NCBI GenBank assembly: GCA_922989275.2
Contig: OV277870.1
Span: 36,142,356-36,206,355, forward strand
Source: Gari tellinella
Taxonomy: Eukaryota > Mollusca > Bivalvia > Cardiida > Psammobiidae
Direction: 5' to 3'
DNA: 64,000 nt
The notes under the pieces are model-generated. The model ran no database searches. It worked only from the letters and a program-made list of their open reading frames with translations, and was not told the origin of the DNA. The position numbers were made by a program, and so were the translations under genes. This document shows, in pieces, positions 1 to 10,960 of this stretch; positions within the stretch are counted from its first letter, which is position 1, and each line of letters begins with the position of its first letter.

Positions 1-170
1 CATTTGTTTCGGCGTTTGAGCTAAAAAATGATCGATAAATTCCATGAATCGCGCTAGCAAGTTTACAAAACCAAGACTTAGTCAAACTATCCTTTGTCGT
101 TGTAATCTGGTCTGACAAAAGGTCTGAGTCAAAGGTGAAGCTGGCAATTTTCTACCACGAGCATGTCATA

Positions 171-365
171 TCAATAGACCAAAATTGTCACGCCATCGGG
201 ATATATACAGGTCAAGGGCGTTGAAAGAATTGTTGTCTTGGGAATATAAGCCTGGTGCTTGTATCCGATAAGGACACTTTCAATCTTAATTGTTCCGTCT
301 TCGACTATCCACATGGCGTCTGGATTTTTGTAATTCAGTGAAATATGAAGAACAAATACGGACAC
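171..365 (-). other. Open reading frame, possible terminal exon, unrecognised
   Basis: A 64-codon frame with balanced amino-acid composition ends in a stop at its 3' end. Just upstream in mRNA sense lies a possible acceptor (tttacctgtcag, about 369-380). It resembles no family I know and shows no domain or signal peptide. It could be the last exon of a gene lying to the right, or chance. The rest of 1-450 shows nothing recognisable. Confidence 0.15.
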
Positions 366-452
366 GTCTGACAGGTAAAAACATTAAATAGACTTACAGC
401 AAGGTTTGGTCCTAAACTTTACAACGGATGTCATTCTTTTCCTTAGCTTTTG

Positions 453-549
453 AGTTTAGTCTGGAGTCGTACTCAAGCATTTGATTGGTCAGATTTGAGC
501 CTAGGCTCAAATCTGACCAATAAAATGCTTGAGAATGACTCCAGACTCA
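453..549. repeat. Inverted repeat, nearly perfect palindrome
   Basis: Two arms of about 48 nt meet at GAGCCTAGGCTC (centre 502/503). Each arm contains ATTGGTCAGATTTGAGC and an outer block of the GTCTGGAGTC type. A diverged relative sharing ATTGGTCAGATTTGAG lies at 40,660-40,766, so this is a dispersed foldback family without a clear target duplication. Confidence 0.8.
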
Positions 550-1285
550 ACACAAACTCTTTTTAACCTTTGACCTAGGGCTTATATGAGCACACACATT
601 TGAGTTTAGGATAATAGTTATGTAAAGTCATAGGACATAATTATTCGCCACTCTGCGAAACAATTGCTTACTTTTATCAGATTGGCTCAACTGTTTATAA
701 CAATTAAGGCTATAGACAACATTCATTTTAGGTAGTTCTTTTTATTTCAAGAGCTGGAACAAAAGAAACCGTAAAATATTTTCTAGTCTCGAACTGAGCA
801 TGTGATTCTTTTATTCTTGTTGAAAGGTCATTTTAGAAAGTGCATGCAAAAATTGAATTATGTTCATATTATATGGTTATCATGGTATCAATAGATGAAC
901 GTTATGTAAAACTACACCAAATTAACGAACACCTTACATTTATGCGATTTAAAGTAAGATAAGAAAATGTAATTCTAAAGGTTTTTTACCTCGTATTAAG
1001 TCACCTTGATTCCCATATGTTGATATTAGCATCTATCACATGTCAGTAAACTTGAAAATTAACCATTTCTGTACCTTTCTGTAGTTTCCATTTAAAAGCA
1101 CACTATTCTGTGGGGAAAACATGTTTTTTAATTAAAACGTTCTTTACTTCTATTTACCTTCCCATGTTTAGTGAAAGGAGTCAACTTTTTTCATTTATAT
1201 TCTAAGAAAAGTTAGCGCCCTAACTTTTAAACTGGTCTACACTGTGGTGTAATTGAATGTTCAACAATTTTATGGCATCAACAGT
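550..1285. other. No recognised feature
   Basis: AT-rich sequence. I see no coding, repeat or hairpin signal here. Confidence 0.6.
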
Positions 1286-1287
1286 TA

Positions 1288-1533
1288 CAGTGGAGAATGT
1301 GTTATTCTTTCCCAATAAACGCGTTTACGCTAAATCTATTATTGCCCTTGCAAACAGTTTGGATCCAGATCAGACGCCGGGTCACCCGGCGTCTGACCAG
1401 GCTCCAAACTGTTTGCCACCAAGATAAACATGAAATATCAGAATTGTTCAAAAGTTGTCCTTTTCTACGTTTTAGTGCTTTGCGTTTGCGTACGTTTGCG
1501 TTTAAACGGGAAAGAATAACAGATTCTCCACTG
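1288..1533. mobile_element. M1 MITE, complete, 246 bp, TA-flanked
   Basis: Starts CAGTGGAGAATGTGTTATTC and ends with the inverse (GATTCTCCACTG), directly flanked by TA at 1286-1287 and 1534-1535. The alpha1 hairpin is at 1350-1416 with apex CCGGGTCACCCGG. Two other copies of exactly 246 bp lie at 44,502 and 62,048. TA duplication and CAGT ends are the style of Tc1/mariner non-autonomous elements. ORFs on both strands here are by-products of the palindrome. Confidence 0.92.
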
Positions 1534-1561
1534 TATGTAAAACATACCATTTGAATGAAAT

Positions 1562-1605
1562 GCGTTTGCGTTAAGATTGGAAAGAATAATACCTTCTCAA
1601 TTGCA
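1562..1605. mobile_element. M1 end fragment
   Basis: GCGTTTGCGTTAAGATTGGA, then AAAGAATAATACCTTCTCAA, matches the right end of M1. The rest of the element is absent. Confidence 0.55.
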
Positions 1606-1851
1606 CATACATGTAGCGTATTATACTTTATATAATAATGCTATGTTAGAACAGGTGAAGCAATGAGCTAATAAATAACTTTGTCTGAGAAAGCAAAGGC
1701 AAAATAAATGCAATTCATTGACCTTTTTGTTGCGGTGTATGTCTAGAATTAAATTTCAAAGCAAGAAACGTCCTATCTTTCTTCATTCTGAACTTTATTT
1801 ATGTATAAACTACTATCTCGTGACTCTAATGATTCTTTCTAATCTGAGTGG

Positions 1852-1982
1852 GAAACAGTTTGGAGCAAGATCAGACGCCGAGTAACTCGGCGTCTGATCT
1901 GGCTCCAAACCGGTTGCAACAGGCATAACACTTTTAGTATTGATAAACGCGTTCAAAGGGAAATAACATCGCCTTCCCCACT
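1852..1982. mobile_element. Truncated M1-type element with alpha1 hairpin
   Basis: The hairpin at 1852-1920 has apex GCCGAGTAACTCGGC. A degenerate M1 right end (GGGAAATAACATCGCC) lies about 50 nt downstream, near 1961. No left terminal repeat is visible. Confidence 0.7.
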
Positions 1983-1989
1983 ATAGCAG

Positions 1990-2385
1990 CCATTAAGATT
2001 GGCCAATTTGATAAACACGCTTTATGCGGATCATAAATTGAAATCAAATACATATCAAATGAATAAACAAATTATCACCATAACAAGCTAACAATTAAAG
2101 TGCCAGTATATCAAATTTCCCCAATCATAAACACTGACGCTCGGATCTCCTCAGAAAACTTCTGTCCAAACCGGATTCCGATTGATTTGTCATAGTTATA
2201 GAGTATCTTTATTTCGGTGGCAAGAGACTGTCAGATAAAAGCTATTCCCGTAGATTGATTTGGCTACGGGGAAATCTTGATTTTCAGAGTAAGAAAGTTT
2301 TATTGATTAAAGCAAATAAATACCCGATAAACTCAAGCCAGTAAGGCTAAGCTTTCCATTATAAATACTTGAGGCGGTAGGAAGG
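1990..2385. other. No recognised feature
   Basis: Nothing recognisable apart from AT-rich low-complexity stretches. Confidence 0.5.
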
Positions 2386-2392
2386 ACGGTTA

Positions 2393-2639
2393 CAGTGGAG
2401 AAAACGTTATTCTTTCCCGTTTGAACGCAAACGAAACGCAAACGCAAATCGCTAAAAAGTAGGAAATACCCATCTTTTTTACATATCTAATTACTGCTTT
2501 TTTATCTGAGGGGCAAATAGTTTGGAGGCTGATCAGACACCGGGTTATCCGGCGTCTGATATGGCTCCAGAATGATTGCAATGGAAAACAGTTTTAGCGT
2601 AAACGCGTTTATTGGGAAAGAATAACGTTTTCTGTACTG
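2393..2639. mobile_element. M1 MITE, complete, reverse orientation
   Basis: CAGTGGAGAAAACGTTATTC on the left, degenerate inverse ending TACTG on the right, TA at 2391-2392 and 2640-2641. The GCAAACGAAACGCAAACG block that is near the right end in other copies is on the left here, so the copy is inverted. The alpha1 hairpin (about 2517-2579) has several mismatches. Confidence 0.8.
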
Positions 2640-2668
2640 TACACTTGTGAGTATCGCAGATGTGGATT

Positions 2669-2880
2669 AGCCCCATCACTGCCGTGACGTCGTCAATTTC
2701 AATCAATTGTCGACTGCTTTCATTTCTCAAATTTAATTTTGAGGATTTTCAACAGAAGACATATTGAAATTAGTGTTAAACAGTTCGGATCCTGATCAGA
2801 CGCCGCCTTACGTTTATTACGTAGACTGTTTGTAAATACTTAAACTAACTATTGTTTTACGGAGTAAGGCGGTGAAGTGG
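2669..2880. mobile_element. M2b MITE, degenerate
   Basis: CCCCATCACTGCCGTGACGT at the left and GGCGGTGAAGTGG at the right are decayed M2b ends. TTGTCGACTGC is a decayed subterminal motif. The alpha1 left arm is intact (about 2779-2810), but the right arm has lost its middle. Confidence 0.6.
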
Positions 2881-2885
2881 TCTAT

Positions 2886-3102
2886 TTATTCACCTCTGAA
2901 AATGTTAATGGATAATGTCATTTTCAAATTAAGCCTTGGCCATTTTAACTTTTTAGTGCTGTTTTCTATACAATATATTGCAAAAATGACAAACAGTGCC
3001 ACCCTGAGCCGTCTGATTAGAGTCGTAACTGCATAGAAGAAGTGTACTCTTCACGGGTAAGCTGTTTGCTTACGACTCGTCGCTCAGGTTGAATGTGAAT
3101 CG
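2886..3102. mobile_element. M6 MITE, degenerate
   Basis: TTCACCTCTGAAAATGTTAA resembles the M6 left end. ACAAACAGTGCCACCCTGA and AAGTGTACTCTTCACGGGTA are internal M6 landmarks. GCTCAGGTTGAATGTG is a decayed right end. The alpha2 hairpin no longer pairs well. Confidence 0.55.
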
Positions 3103-3189
3103 CATTCTGCTTTACTTTAAATCAGATTTTAGGTACCATCTGCTAGGAAACTACTTCTTATATTAGTTCGACATGTTTATGAACGATTG

Positions 3190-3290
3190 TCAAACAGATA
3201 GAATCCAGACATTATGAATCCAAATCATCTAAAAAGATCAGACGCCGAGTTACTATGCGTCTGATCTGGATTCAAAACGTTTACAAATAT
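3190..3290. repeat. Degenerate alpha1 hairpin
   Basis: CAAACAGATAGAATCCAGAC on the left and GCGTCTGATCTGGATTC on the right, with about 30 nt of extra sequence on the left side. No terminal repeats were found. Confidence 0.55.
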
Positions 3291-3554
3291 TAGCGAGCAG
3301 CATTTTAAGGGCTAAGTCAATGCTGGTAGTTTATACTTATATCTTTTTATTTCCTCTAGGCTGTAGATAGATTGGATAGTGAAATTTCTCTGGTTTTGTA
3401 GTAGTAATTGTTTTGTAGGATTAGTAGACGGGCAAAATATCTCTGAAATAAATATAAAAATGTCTGAATTAGTTCAATATGAGTGATTATTTTACTTACA
3501 GACTTCTAAACAGTTTGTCTAGATATATTGTAACTGGGGTAGAGAACTGATCTA

Positions 3555-3855
3555 CAGGGCTTCCTTCCTAAAACGGTCCTCTGAAAAGCGATTCCCTCCT
3601 TACAACAACACTTGTCGCTGTTCCTCAAACATGACTAAATTACGTCCAACCTTTTCACGGCAGCAGTAGTGTCTGCTTATAGACAAAAACTGTACATTTT
3701 GACAGACAACTAGCATAATGACTAGTGACAAACAGCACGAATCCAGATCAGACGCCGCGTTATGCGGCGTCTTATCTGGATTCAAGCTGTTTGAAAATGT
3801 GAGCAAATTACCCTCCCTATAACAATTTCCTACCAACAACACCTATATCCCACTG
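3555..3855. mobile_element. M3 MITE, reverse orientation
   Basis: Flanked by TA (3553-3554, 3856-3857). Left end CAGGGCTTCCTTCC is diverged; right end reads CCCACTG. The alpha1 hairpin at about 3730-3792 has the M3-type arm (GAATCCAGATCAGACGCC). ORFs here are palindrome artefacts. Confidence 0.75.
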
Positions 3856-3859
3856 TAAA

Positions 3860-4160
3860 TGCACACAATTTTGATGTGTTTAGATGGGGAGTTTGGATTG
3901 CATGTTATTTTGTAGATAAGACACAATAAGCCAAATATACCTCAGATGTCAAACAAGATTGTGAAAATGCATGTGTTTATTCCTTTCTCTACAGTGCACA
4001 ATACATCAGTATTTACATAACATGTCAAAAATCACTCTGTACATTACCACAATAATAAGAGCTATAAGAGACTACAGGCAAGAAGCATTAACAAAACATC
4101 TTAAATATCATACAAAAGATAGACTTGAATTTAAAGTAATGCATGAACCCTTTCACAATC
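3860..4160. other. No recognised feature
   Basis: A short ORF at 3971-4237 resembles nothing known. No structure was seen. Confidence 0.5.
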
Positions 4161-4182
4161 ATGGTTTATCCATTCGCCTTTA

Positions 4183-4575
4183 TTATATCGTCAGTTTGAA
4201 AATATTGCCTAGCCATATATTATTTAAAAGTATATAAAGAGTTCAAGCAGTTTGACGGACAAAATACCGATACGAGCAAATAAAGGATTCTGACAAGACA
4301 GCGAGTTCTGATCCAAACTATTTTCAAAGTTTTTGGTATGAATATGTGTAGTCACTGTCCACCGTATACCACCTCCATACGAGAAACATACGACGAAACA
4401 TGTCATAGTCATGTTTAATCCTTTCTTCCCCATTATATCGTCAGTTTGAACATATTGCCTAGCCATTATAAATACATGTAGTTCAAGCAGTTTGACCGAA
4501 GAAATACCGATACGAGTGGAAACAGTTCGGATTGTGACAAGACGCCGCGTTATGATCCAAAATATTTTCAAAAGC
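4183..4575. repeat. Direct repeat of a decayed M2-type unit
   Basis: Two copies, about 250 nt apart, each with CATTATATCGTCAGTTTGAA, a TATTGCCTAGCCAT block, GTTCAAGCAGTTTGAC and ATACCGATACGAG, then an alpha1 remnant (GATCCAAA). The second copy keeps GACGCCGCG. This looks like a tandem duplication of a MITE whose hairpin has largely been lost. Confidence 0.6.
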
Positions 4576-4630
4576 CGATTCAGTCTCTCTGTGGTGGCAA
4601 AAAGATTAATCTATAAACAGTAACACTTGC

Positions 4631-4768
4631 ATTAACCTCGTCACTATCGTGACCTCATCAATTCTAAATAAGTATCGTCTGCTTTTATTTCGCAAATTTA
4701 AATTTTAGGTAGATTCTATTTTTGAAAAAAAATGCGCTTATTGGGAAATAACGGTTTCCCAAACTGTA
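4631..4768. mobile_element. Chimera: M2b left end joined to M1 right end
   Basis: TAACCTCGTCACTATCGTGA through TATCGTCTGC is the M2b left half. It runs straight into GCGCTTATTGGGAAATAACG and AAACTGTA, an M1-type right end. No hairpin lies between them. Confidence 0.55.
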
Positions 4769-5029
4769 AGTGGATTGAATAATTCCTTCTTTCTCGCTTT
4801 GAATTTGTATACATCAAAGTCGTATACTGTTTTCTATACATATCTTATCCCCTGTTTAAAATAACACCGATCTCGAGTTTAGTAACATATTCTAAGAGCA
4901 TTGGCTTTGGCCCTGTCTTACAGTCTTGTAATAAATCATATGAACGAATATATGCAACAATACTGTATATTGAGTTAACCTCTTCTTTGCTAATCCCGAC
5001 TATTGTTAAATTTGTCAGCAGTTTTGTTT

Positions 5030-5096
5030 CAGATCTAACGCCAGATATACCGCCGTCTGTTCGGAATCAAATCTGCTTAACTTGCATATGACAGTC
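5030..5096. repeat. Alpha1 hairpin remnant
   Basis: CAGATCTAACGCC and CCGCCGTCTGTTCGG retain the arm skeleton only. Confidence 0.35.
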
Positions 5097-5384
5097 ATAT
5101 CCATAGCATTTCGTTCAAAATGCGTCAAACCTGATTTTAACATATAAGAGCTGACAGCAAATTTTAAGCATTGAGGGTTAAATTGAATCCTGGAGAATTC
5201 TATTTGTCAAAAGGTATTTCGCCTTACTAATTGAAAGTCGGCGAGAAAATTTCAACCTTTTCCCCGCTGGACTTACATTCACTAACATTTGCCAATAGTT
5301 CGATATTTATCAAAAAGTACACAACGTTATCTTAGCGTACACAAACCTTTTTCCCCTTAGACGCGTCATTTGTCGAATTCAATT

Positions 5385-5540
5385 TATTCCCTCATTGAAG
5401 AAAGAAGATCCTATGTATAGTCATCGGAAACATGTTCTATATCCTAGATGGAAGCTTAAAGCAGGCTGACAGTAAGGCAAAATGCGCCTGAAGGTCCATT
5501 CTGCATTACAATCAACCACATTTAGGTGATCGCCTGTCTG
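5385..5540. mobile_element. M4 MITE fragment
   Basis: TTCCCTCATTGAAGAAAG and CTAGATGGAAGCTTAAAGC are M4 landmarks. A mutated beta1 hairpin (about 5455-5525) reads AAAATGCGCC ... GGTCCATTCTGC. Confidence 0.5.
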
Positions 5541-5854
5541 AAAAACCAGACTTGGAAAAAATATATTAATCATCTAAAATAAAGAACGATGTACTTCTCA
5601 ATAACGAAAAGATTTAAATCGATAATCGATAATTTTGCAGGGATATAATTCGCTTTTCAAACAATTGTTTTTTCAGCTTTTTGTATTGGAATTGCGAATA
5701 TGTTCTAACAGCTACTTCAGCTCTTTCACTGGCAGACTTGCCCAAGAATACTTTGTTTACAAGCAGTACAGAACCAGCAATGTGACATTTCATTAGGGTA
5801 TCCACTGGTTGCTATTTCATATGAAATTATCTTATTATTGACAAACGCTGCAGT

Positions 5855-5899
5855 TTATTATTATTATTATTATCTATTATTATTATTATTATTATTAAT
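5855..5899. repeat. (TTA)n microsatellite
   Basis: A trinucleotide run abuts the 5' side of the LINE fragment. Confidence 0.9.
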
Positions 5900-5905
5900 A
5901 CTATT

Positions 5906-6412
5906 AAGTCTGCCTGGAAGAAATTCAAGGAGCTATTGCCTGTCCTCTCGTCACGCCACCTCTCATATAAGACACGCGGCCGCATCTACATCATGTGCGT
6001 GCGAAGTGTTATGCTCCACGCCAGTGAAACCTGGCCTCTGACCAAGCCAAACTTCCAGCGCCTGCATCGTAACGACGGGACCATGCTCAGACAGATTTGC
6101 AATGTCAAGCCAGAAGATGTGACCACTGTCCGTTCCAGGAAGCTGCTAACGCAACTTTGCATAGCGAACTTGTAGCTCACTTTGAGGGAAAGACGGATTC
6201 GATGGTATGGGCACGTTGAACGCTCCACTGGAGCTATTAAGTGCGCCAGAGATATTAAAGTTGCAGGAAAGTGTGGGCCTGGGAGGCCCAAGATGTCATG
6301 GAGGGAGCTGACTGTAATAGACCGCAAAGAATGGGGACTCGCAGCAGTTGACCCATATGATAGAAAAGCCTGGAGATCCTGTGTAAGAACCACCATGCGT
6401 AACTGTTGTTAA
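5906..6412 (+). pseudogene. C-terminal fragment of a non-LTR (LINE) endonuclease-reverse transcriptase
   Basis: The frame reads SAWKKFKELLPVLSSR, CVRSVMLHASETWPLTK, then RRIRWYGHVERSTGAIK and GPGRPKMSWREL. These are the post-RT thumb and C-terminal motifs (SETWPL, RWYGHVxR, GRPxxxW) typical of LINE ORF2 proteins in invertebrates. One in-frame TAG (6173-6175) interrupts it, and the endonuclease and RT catalytic parts are missing, so it is 5'-truncated and dead. The 3' tail ends GATGATGATTATTAATATTA (about 6,452-6,471). The clade was not assigned. Confidence 0.85.
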
Positions 6413-6479
6413 CAATGCTCCCATCCCTGCACGTTAATCAAAAATCCGAAGATGATGATTATTAATATTAGACTCTATA

Positions 6480-7300
6480 CCAGATTTATATAGCGCTCTT
6501 TTTCATACATGAGCTGTACGTTTAAAAGCGCTTTAAATGAAAGTGTATAAATAAGAAAAGACAAATAACTACATTTACATTAAAGTAAAATCATCCTACT
6601 TGTAATTCTTTCAATATTATTACTAAGATTTTGAGAATAGTTGAATAAGTTTATGAAATCAATTTTAAAACGGGTCAACTAATTAGATCACCCTCTACAC
6701 ATTTAATTAAATATTGCAGTTATAGAACGTTCAGTGCAATATTTAGGCATAAATGGGTTTAAATACTAACTTTACAAAGTCGTATGATGTTAAATTAAAT
6801 AATGTATGTCATGCATGCGTTATATTTCCTCAATAAATACGTAAACGTTCAAAACAATATTTTCATTGCAAAAAAAAGAGGTTAGACCCAGATCGGAAAA
6901 CGGATAAATCGGCCTTTGATTCGGCCCCAAAGTATTTGCAAATCAACTTAAAAAGAATCGTCAACCTTTTTTAAGAAATAGTCATGTTCTCCACTGCAAC
7001 CTTGGGGCGTAGCTCAACTGTCTTTTATACTTCCTGGAACCATTATCGTTCCTTTCCAAACTGTGACAATACTTATGGTGACTTCCTCTGATTCAGCATC
7101 ATTCGTTTTACACAGACCTGATGCACGCAAACAATCCTAAAAGATAACTGGTCATATTTTCAAAATATTAAAAGTTAATTTGGAAACCGTGTCATTATTA
7201 GGGGGGTCTCTTGCACTTTTCAGTAAAGTCACTCAAGTAAGGAAATCACCGGCTGATGTTAGATAAATAATGTCATTTTCCCGCCTTTCGATTCTCGCAC
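6480..7300. other. Mostly featureless; one alpha1 remnant
   Basis: At 6,882-6,945 TTAGACCCAGATCGG ... GATTCGGCCCCAAAG resembles a decayed alpha1 hairpin. Otherwise nothing. Confidence 0.4.
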
Positions 7301-7309
7301 TAATTTGTA

Positions 7310-7654
7310 CAGTGATCTTTCTCTACGACAACACCCAATTAAAGCCAAGGAGTATATGTGTTGTTCGGAGGGAGTTGTTAAAGGGAGTGAAATTTGGCTA
7401 AATCGCATTTGCAAATAGCTTGAATCTAGTTCAGACGCCGCGCCACGCGGCGTCTGATCTTGATTCAAGCTGTTCGACACTCGTCGTTATGTTTTATGTC
7501 AAAATGTCTAATATGTGACTTTGAGGAAAATCAGCAGACGACAATTTTAAGCAGATGATATTGCAGCAATGAAAGCGTTAAAGATAATTATCTTGTTTGG
7601 GAATCAGCGGCAAGAATCGTTGTAAAGGAGGGTCGTTGTAGAGAGGGAACACTG
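7310..7654. mobile_element. M3 MITE, complete, 345 bp, TA-flanked
   Basis: CAGTGATCTTTCTCTACGAC on the left and GAGGGAACACTG on the right, TA at 7308-7309 and 7655-7656. The alpha1 hairpin (about 7412-7473) has apex CCGCGCCACGCGG. A GTTGTTCGGAGGGAGTTG subterminal repeat and CAGCAGACGACAATT follow the family pattern. A second 345-bp copy is at 54,091. Confidence 0.88.
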
Positions 7655-7747
7655 TAATGTCATTTGCCAGTATGCTTACAGCCTGTCGCATCTCTCACTA
7701 ATTTGTACTTAGCCTTCCATACGCTACGAGCACACTCGTGATCATTA

Positions 7748-7826
7748 TTGCAAACAGTTTAGATCCAGATGAGACGACGAGAAAATCGGCGTCTCATTTG
7801 GATCAAAACTGTTTGAAAACTCCGGG
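7748..7826. repeat. Alpha1 hairpin with covarying arms
   Basis: Arms carry GATGAGACG on the left and CGTCTCATTTGG on the right. The usual GATCAGACG / CGTCTGATC base pair has changed on both sides together. No family ends could be assigned. Confidence 0.7.
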
Positions 7827-8090
7827 TATCATTTCTGAATGGAAATCAGATAAATCAAATACTTACACTTGTTGCAGACGAGAAATTCTGCAGAAGACAA
7901 TCACAAAGCCTGCTCAAGGTTAACCAATCTCGACATCAGATAGCAATTTATCTGGGATCTTTAACATGCCAGAGTAATGATGATATTTGTACAGTATTTA
8001 GAAAATCAAGGATTCAGATAAGGGCAAATTAATCCTTTATTTCTACAGTTTTATCCTTAATTTTTCGACTATCCTCTCTGATGTCGCAAC

Positions 8091-8130
8091 CCATTAAAAT
8101 CGTCGCAAAGCGACGATTCTAATGAGTAGT
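8091..8130. repeat. Small hairpin
   Basis: ATCGTCGC-AAA-GCGACGAT, arms of 8 nt extended by imperfect ATTA pairs. Isolated; nature unknown. Confidence 0.5.
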
Positions 8131-8455
8131 CACATCATAGGTTTTGGTGCAGGAATATAGATTTAAGAGTTTGAAATACGCCTTGAACTTTAAAAACTAA
8201 AAGGCTGCAACATACTCAATGGTCTTCTAGGAACACAGCATCGGATCTGTTTGAAAACTGTTTGATATGCGTAAGATATAGCTTAGAATTCTACGTAGAA
8301 GTGCCCATAATCTATTTTTGAAAATCACGTTGCATTTAACAGTATAAATGCAACCATTCTCCATTGTTCACATCGTCTGTTTTGAAAGCGCCGTACGTTA
8401 AATTTGGCAAACTAAGAATTATGCATTTGTAAGTTGAATAAATCTAAAGACAAGT

Positions 8456-8502
8456 GTCAAACAGTTTGGATACGATCTGAATACAAAATATTTGCAAAAA
8501 AA
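8456..8502. repeat. Alpha1 hairpin with deleted middle
   Basis: CAAACAGTTTGGATACGATC joined directly to GAATACAAAATATTTGC. The apex with the GACGCC blocks is gone. Confidence 0.5.
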
Positions 8503-8509
8503 ATCTAGT

Positions 8510-9780
8510 TGTGATTTTCAGGCAAACAGTTGTTATTAGTGAAACTCAGGTACTTGACACATATTAAAAAAACATTATTATATTCTACCACGAATCGTTA
8601 CCTAGGGCATAGAAAGAAAGAAAACAGAAACGTTCTTTATTGTAACATAGTTACTATATAGCAGTAGTAGGCAGAAAATGCTGGAGAAGCAGTATCTGTT
8701 CGGGATGTATTTTTAGCATTACGTTTCTAAATTTAGCTATTACTCATTCTACGTCACGCCTTCTGTAATGTGCGGGGGATAATGAAATGTCAAACTACGC
8801 CACTGATTAGTAAGACTTAACTCCCATTATCCCGAAAAAGGGCAACTTCCTGCCATCCCACGCTTCCGTTATGCAAATAACATAACAACGGATGTTACTT
8901 CAATCGCCTACGCTAAATATATATTTGGTCATGAGCCGGGGATAGATTGTCATATAAAGGAGTCATGGACCGTAAGACAAAAGTTAGTTACGTTGCTAGG
9001 ACGTGGCTGGAATGTGCTTACGTAGCTTGGCGTTATTCATTCGAGTTCCTACAGACTGTATATAAAGAGCCTGCGCGCCCTGCGAAAGTGGCGAGAGCTA
9101 AGGATTATAGTAGGAATAGAAAGGCGAATTGTATGTAATTCAAAGGCTAGAACTGGCAAGATGTAAGGGTACGTTTAAAACAGGACTTTGAGAGATGTAG
9201 GGTTGAAGTTAGAAATGCTGGTGCATAGAGACCGTGCCTATGGGGACAGTTTAGGAAATAAAAGTTATAGACAGAAACGTTGCCTTGATATAAAGCAGAT
9301 CCATGAACCTGGGTTACACAACGCGAAGTGGATTAAAGATCGGACTATGCTACACTATTCCATGATGATACACTGCATGTGCGACATTCGATCGGTTTTT
9401 CAATTTGCTACGCGTAATTTTTTATTGAAATTTCTTAAATCACTTTATTGAGATACGTAGCAAATCTAAACTCATTTCATTTTGTCTGCACACACAGGCC
9501 AAAGAAATTTCACATTTTTAAATCATTCGGTAAACGCGATGGCTATTGCATTAATACGTGATGTAAATGGGATCGTTGTTCACTTCATTGTGAAAGATGA
9601 AGCATTATTAACTTGGAATGGGTTTTTTTCTGTTGAACTTTTGCCCTTTACTCGTTCAACATCAAGGGTGAAAGTCGTGTAAAGTAAATGTAAGAGCCAA
9701 AATGGTGTAGCCACTGACAACGCTTCCAGCTTTAGGTATTCTCCAGGAAAGGTGTTTTTAGTAGAAAAAGTTGCGTTTGA
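8510..9780. other. No recognised feature
   Basis: Several short plus-strand ORFs (8947-9138, 9188-9451, 9482-9682) match no family I recognise and have no domain motif. I treat them as chance. Confidence 0.45.
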
Positions 9781-9782
9781 AT

Positions 9783-9910
9783 CGAAATAACAAATTCGTA
9801 GATGTGCATTATCATACAGTTAATCCTTGAGATGTGGGTAATTATATAAGTGACTCCACATCTCAACTCCTGTTATCTAATGCATTGCTACGAACTCGTT
9901 ATTTCTTAAA
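9783..9910. repeat. Imperfect inverted repeat
   Basis: Outer arms GAAATAACAAATTCGTAG and CTACGAACTCGTTATTTC, inner arms GAGATGTGG and CCACATCTC. Probably a small foldback element. Confidence 0.65.
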
Positions 9911-10162
9911 TATGCAGAAGTAAAATCATGCAGGCACTGCTAATCGTTGTACTAAAACCTACAATAAGATAAAAGTTAAAGATATCTGAAATTCAAAAAT
10001 TCACGTTTATGAGCTTCCAGGATAAGACCAAACATATGGTATTAGCTTTAATTGCACGACACGATTAATCATAATTAGCATATAATTGATTGGAATACTA
10101 AATTATTTTGTTTCATAACAAACGTATTCATGATGATGAAAGTTACAGTGATGAATAAAGTA

Positions 10163-10189
10163 CCCCCCCCCCCCCGAAAAAAAAACATA
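10163..10189. repeat. Homopolymer C/A run
   Basis: A long C run followed by G and a run of A; a likely site of sequencing error. Confidence 0.7.
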
Positions 10190-10339
10190 ATCTTATTGAA
10201 TGGTCTTAGTAGAGGGCTTCTACTGAATAGTATCTAAGTTCTGAACAAGACATACGTGTTAAGTATCTACGACACTAAAGAACTCCTTTTTTACCAGATT
10301 CCACGAAGCAAATAATAAATATAAAGTTGACGAAAGACG

Positions 10340-10860
10340 GCGACTAATTATCACTTGTCATCAGGGGGAAAAGGAAACTATTATCGTGTTAACAGTAGCA
10401 TTGTAACAATACCTTATCTTATAGTAGACAATGATTGTGATTAACGCTTCTACCGCCATATTTATCGTGAGTAATTTACCCCTTCACAGCAATATTGTCG
10501 TCTGCTTAAGAATAACCTGCAATATCGTTTCAAATTTAAACTGAAGTCAGTATGACTGACCGTATTTCGATACGAGTGTCAAACGGTTTAGATTCTGATC
10601 AGACGCCGCGTTACGCGGCGTCTGATCAGGATTCAAACTGTTTGCAATATCGACTATAGTCTCCTATAGCGTGGAAAAGATTAACAGTTCCCAGTCGATT
10701 ATTTGTCTTCATACTAAGTCGTCTGTATAGTATCACCCCGTCTGTAATGGGTGTTGATTTACCCTTTCTCGGTCAAATTTATCGTCTGCTATAAATATTC
10801 ACCGTAATTATAACGTCTGCTTAAATACAATTGGCTGAATAAAATAGGTAACACAGTTTG
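10340..10860. repeat. Segmental duplication, copy A
   Basis: Shares ordered blocks with 11,325-11,830: ATTATCACTTGTCATCAG, CGTGTTAACAGTAGC, GTCGTCTGTATAGTATCA and CTGCT(T)AAATATTCACCG. Copy A contains the M2 element at 10,445-10,680 and lacks the M7 element present in copy B. Confidence 0.7.
10445..10680. mobile_element. M2 MITE at a TTAA site
   Basis: TTAA at 10441-10444 and 10681-10684. Ends CGCTTCTACCGCC and GCGTGGAAAAGA are diverged M2 ends. TTTACCCCTTCAC and TTGTCGTCTGC are internal landmarks. The alpha1 hairpin (10,580-10,644) is nearly perfect with apex CGCGTTACGCG. The paralogous locus near 11,434 has one TTAA and no insert. Confidence 0.8.
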
Positions 10861-10960
10861 AATAAAATCTTTTTGAGTGAGAGTCAAACATTTTGAATCC
10901 TGATCAGACGTCGAAGTACTCTGACTCTGATCTAGATTCAAACTGTTTGCCATGCAACTG
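10760..10960. mobile_element. M2-type fragment with alpha1 hairpin
   Basis: CCCTTTCTCGGTCAAATTTA and TATCGTCTGC precede a hairpin at 10,883-10,949 whose apex has been altered (GTCGAAGTACTCTGAC). The right end is not recognisable. Confidence 0.5.

Noticed and set aside
1297..1554. Overlapping ORFs on both strands at M1 copies (also 61,976-62,379 and 44,658-44,924)
   Set aside because: They exist because the element is palindromic; the translations repeat the MITE ends and hairpin and have no protein signature.
8091..8130. Small hairpin as a tRNA or microRNA gene
   Set aside because: No cloverleaf; the stem is too short for a microRNA precursor.
8947..9682. Three plus-strand ORFs in a row as exons of a gene
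   Set aside because: No recognisable domain, no consistent splice sites joining them, unremarkable composition.
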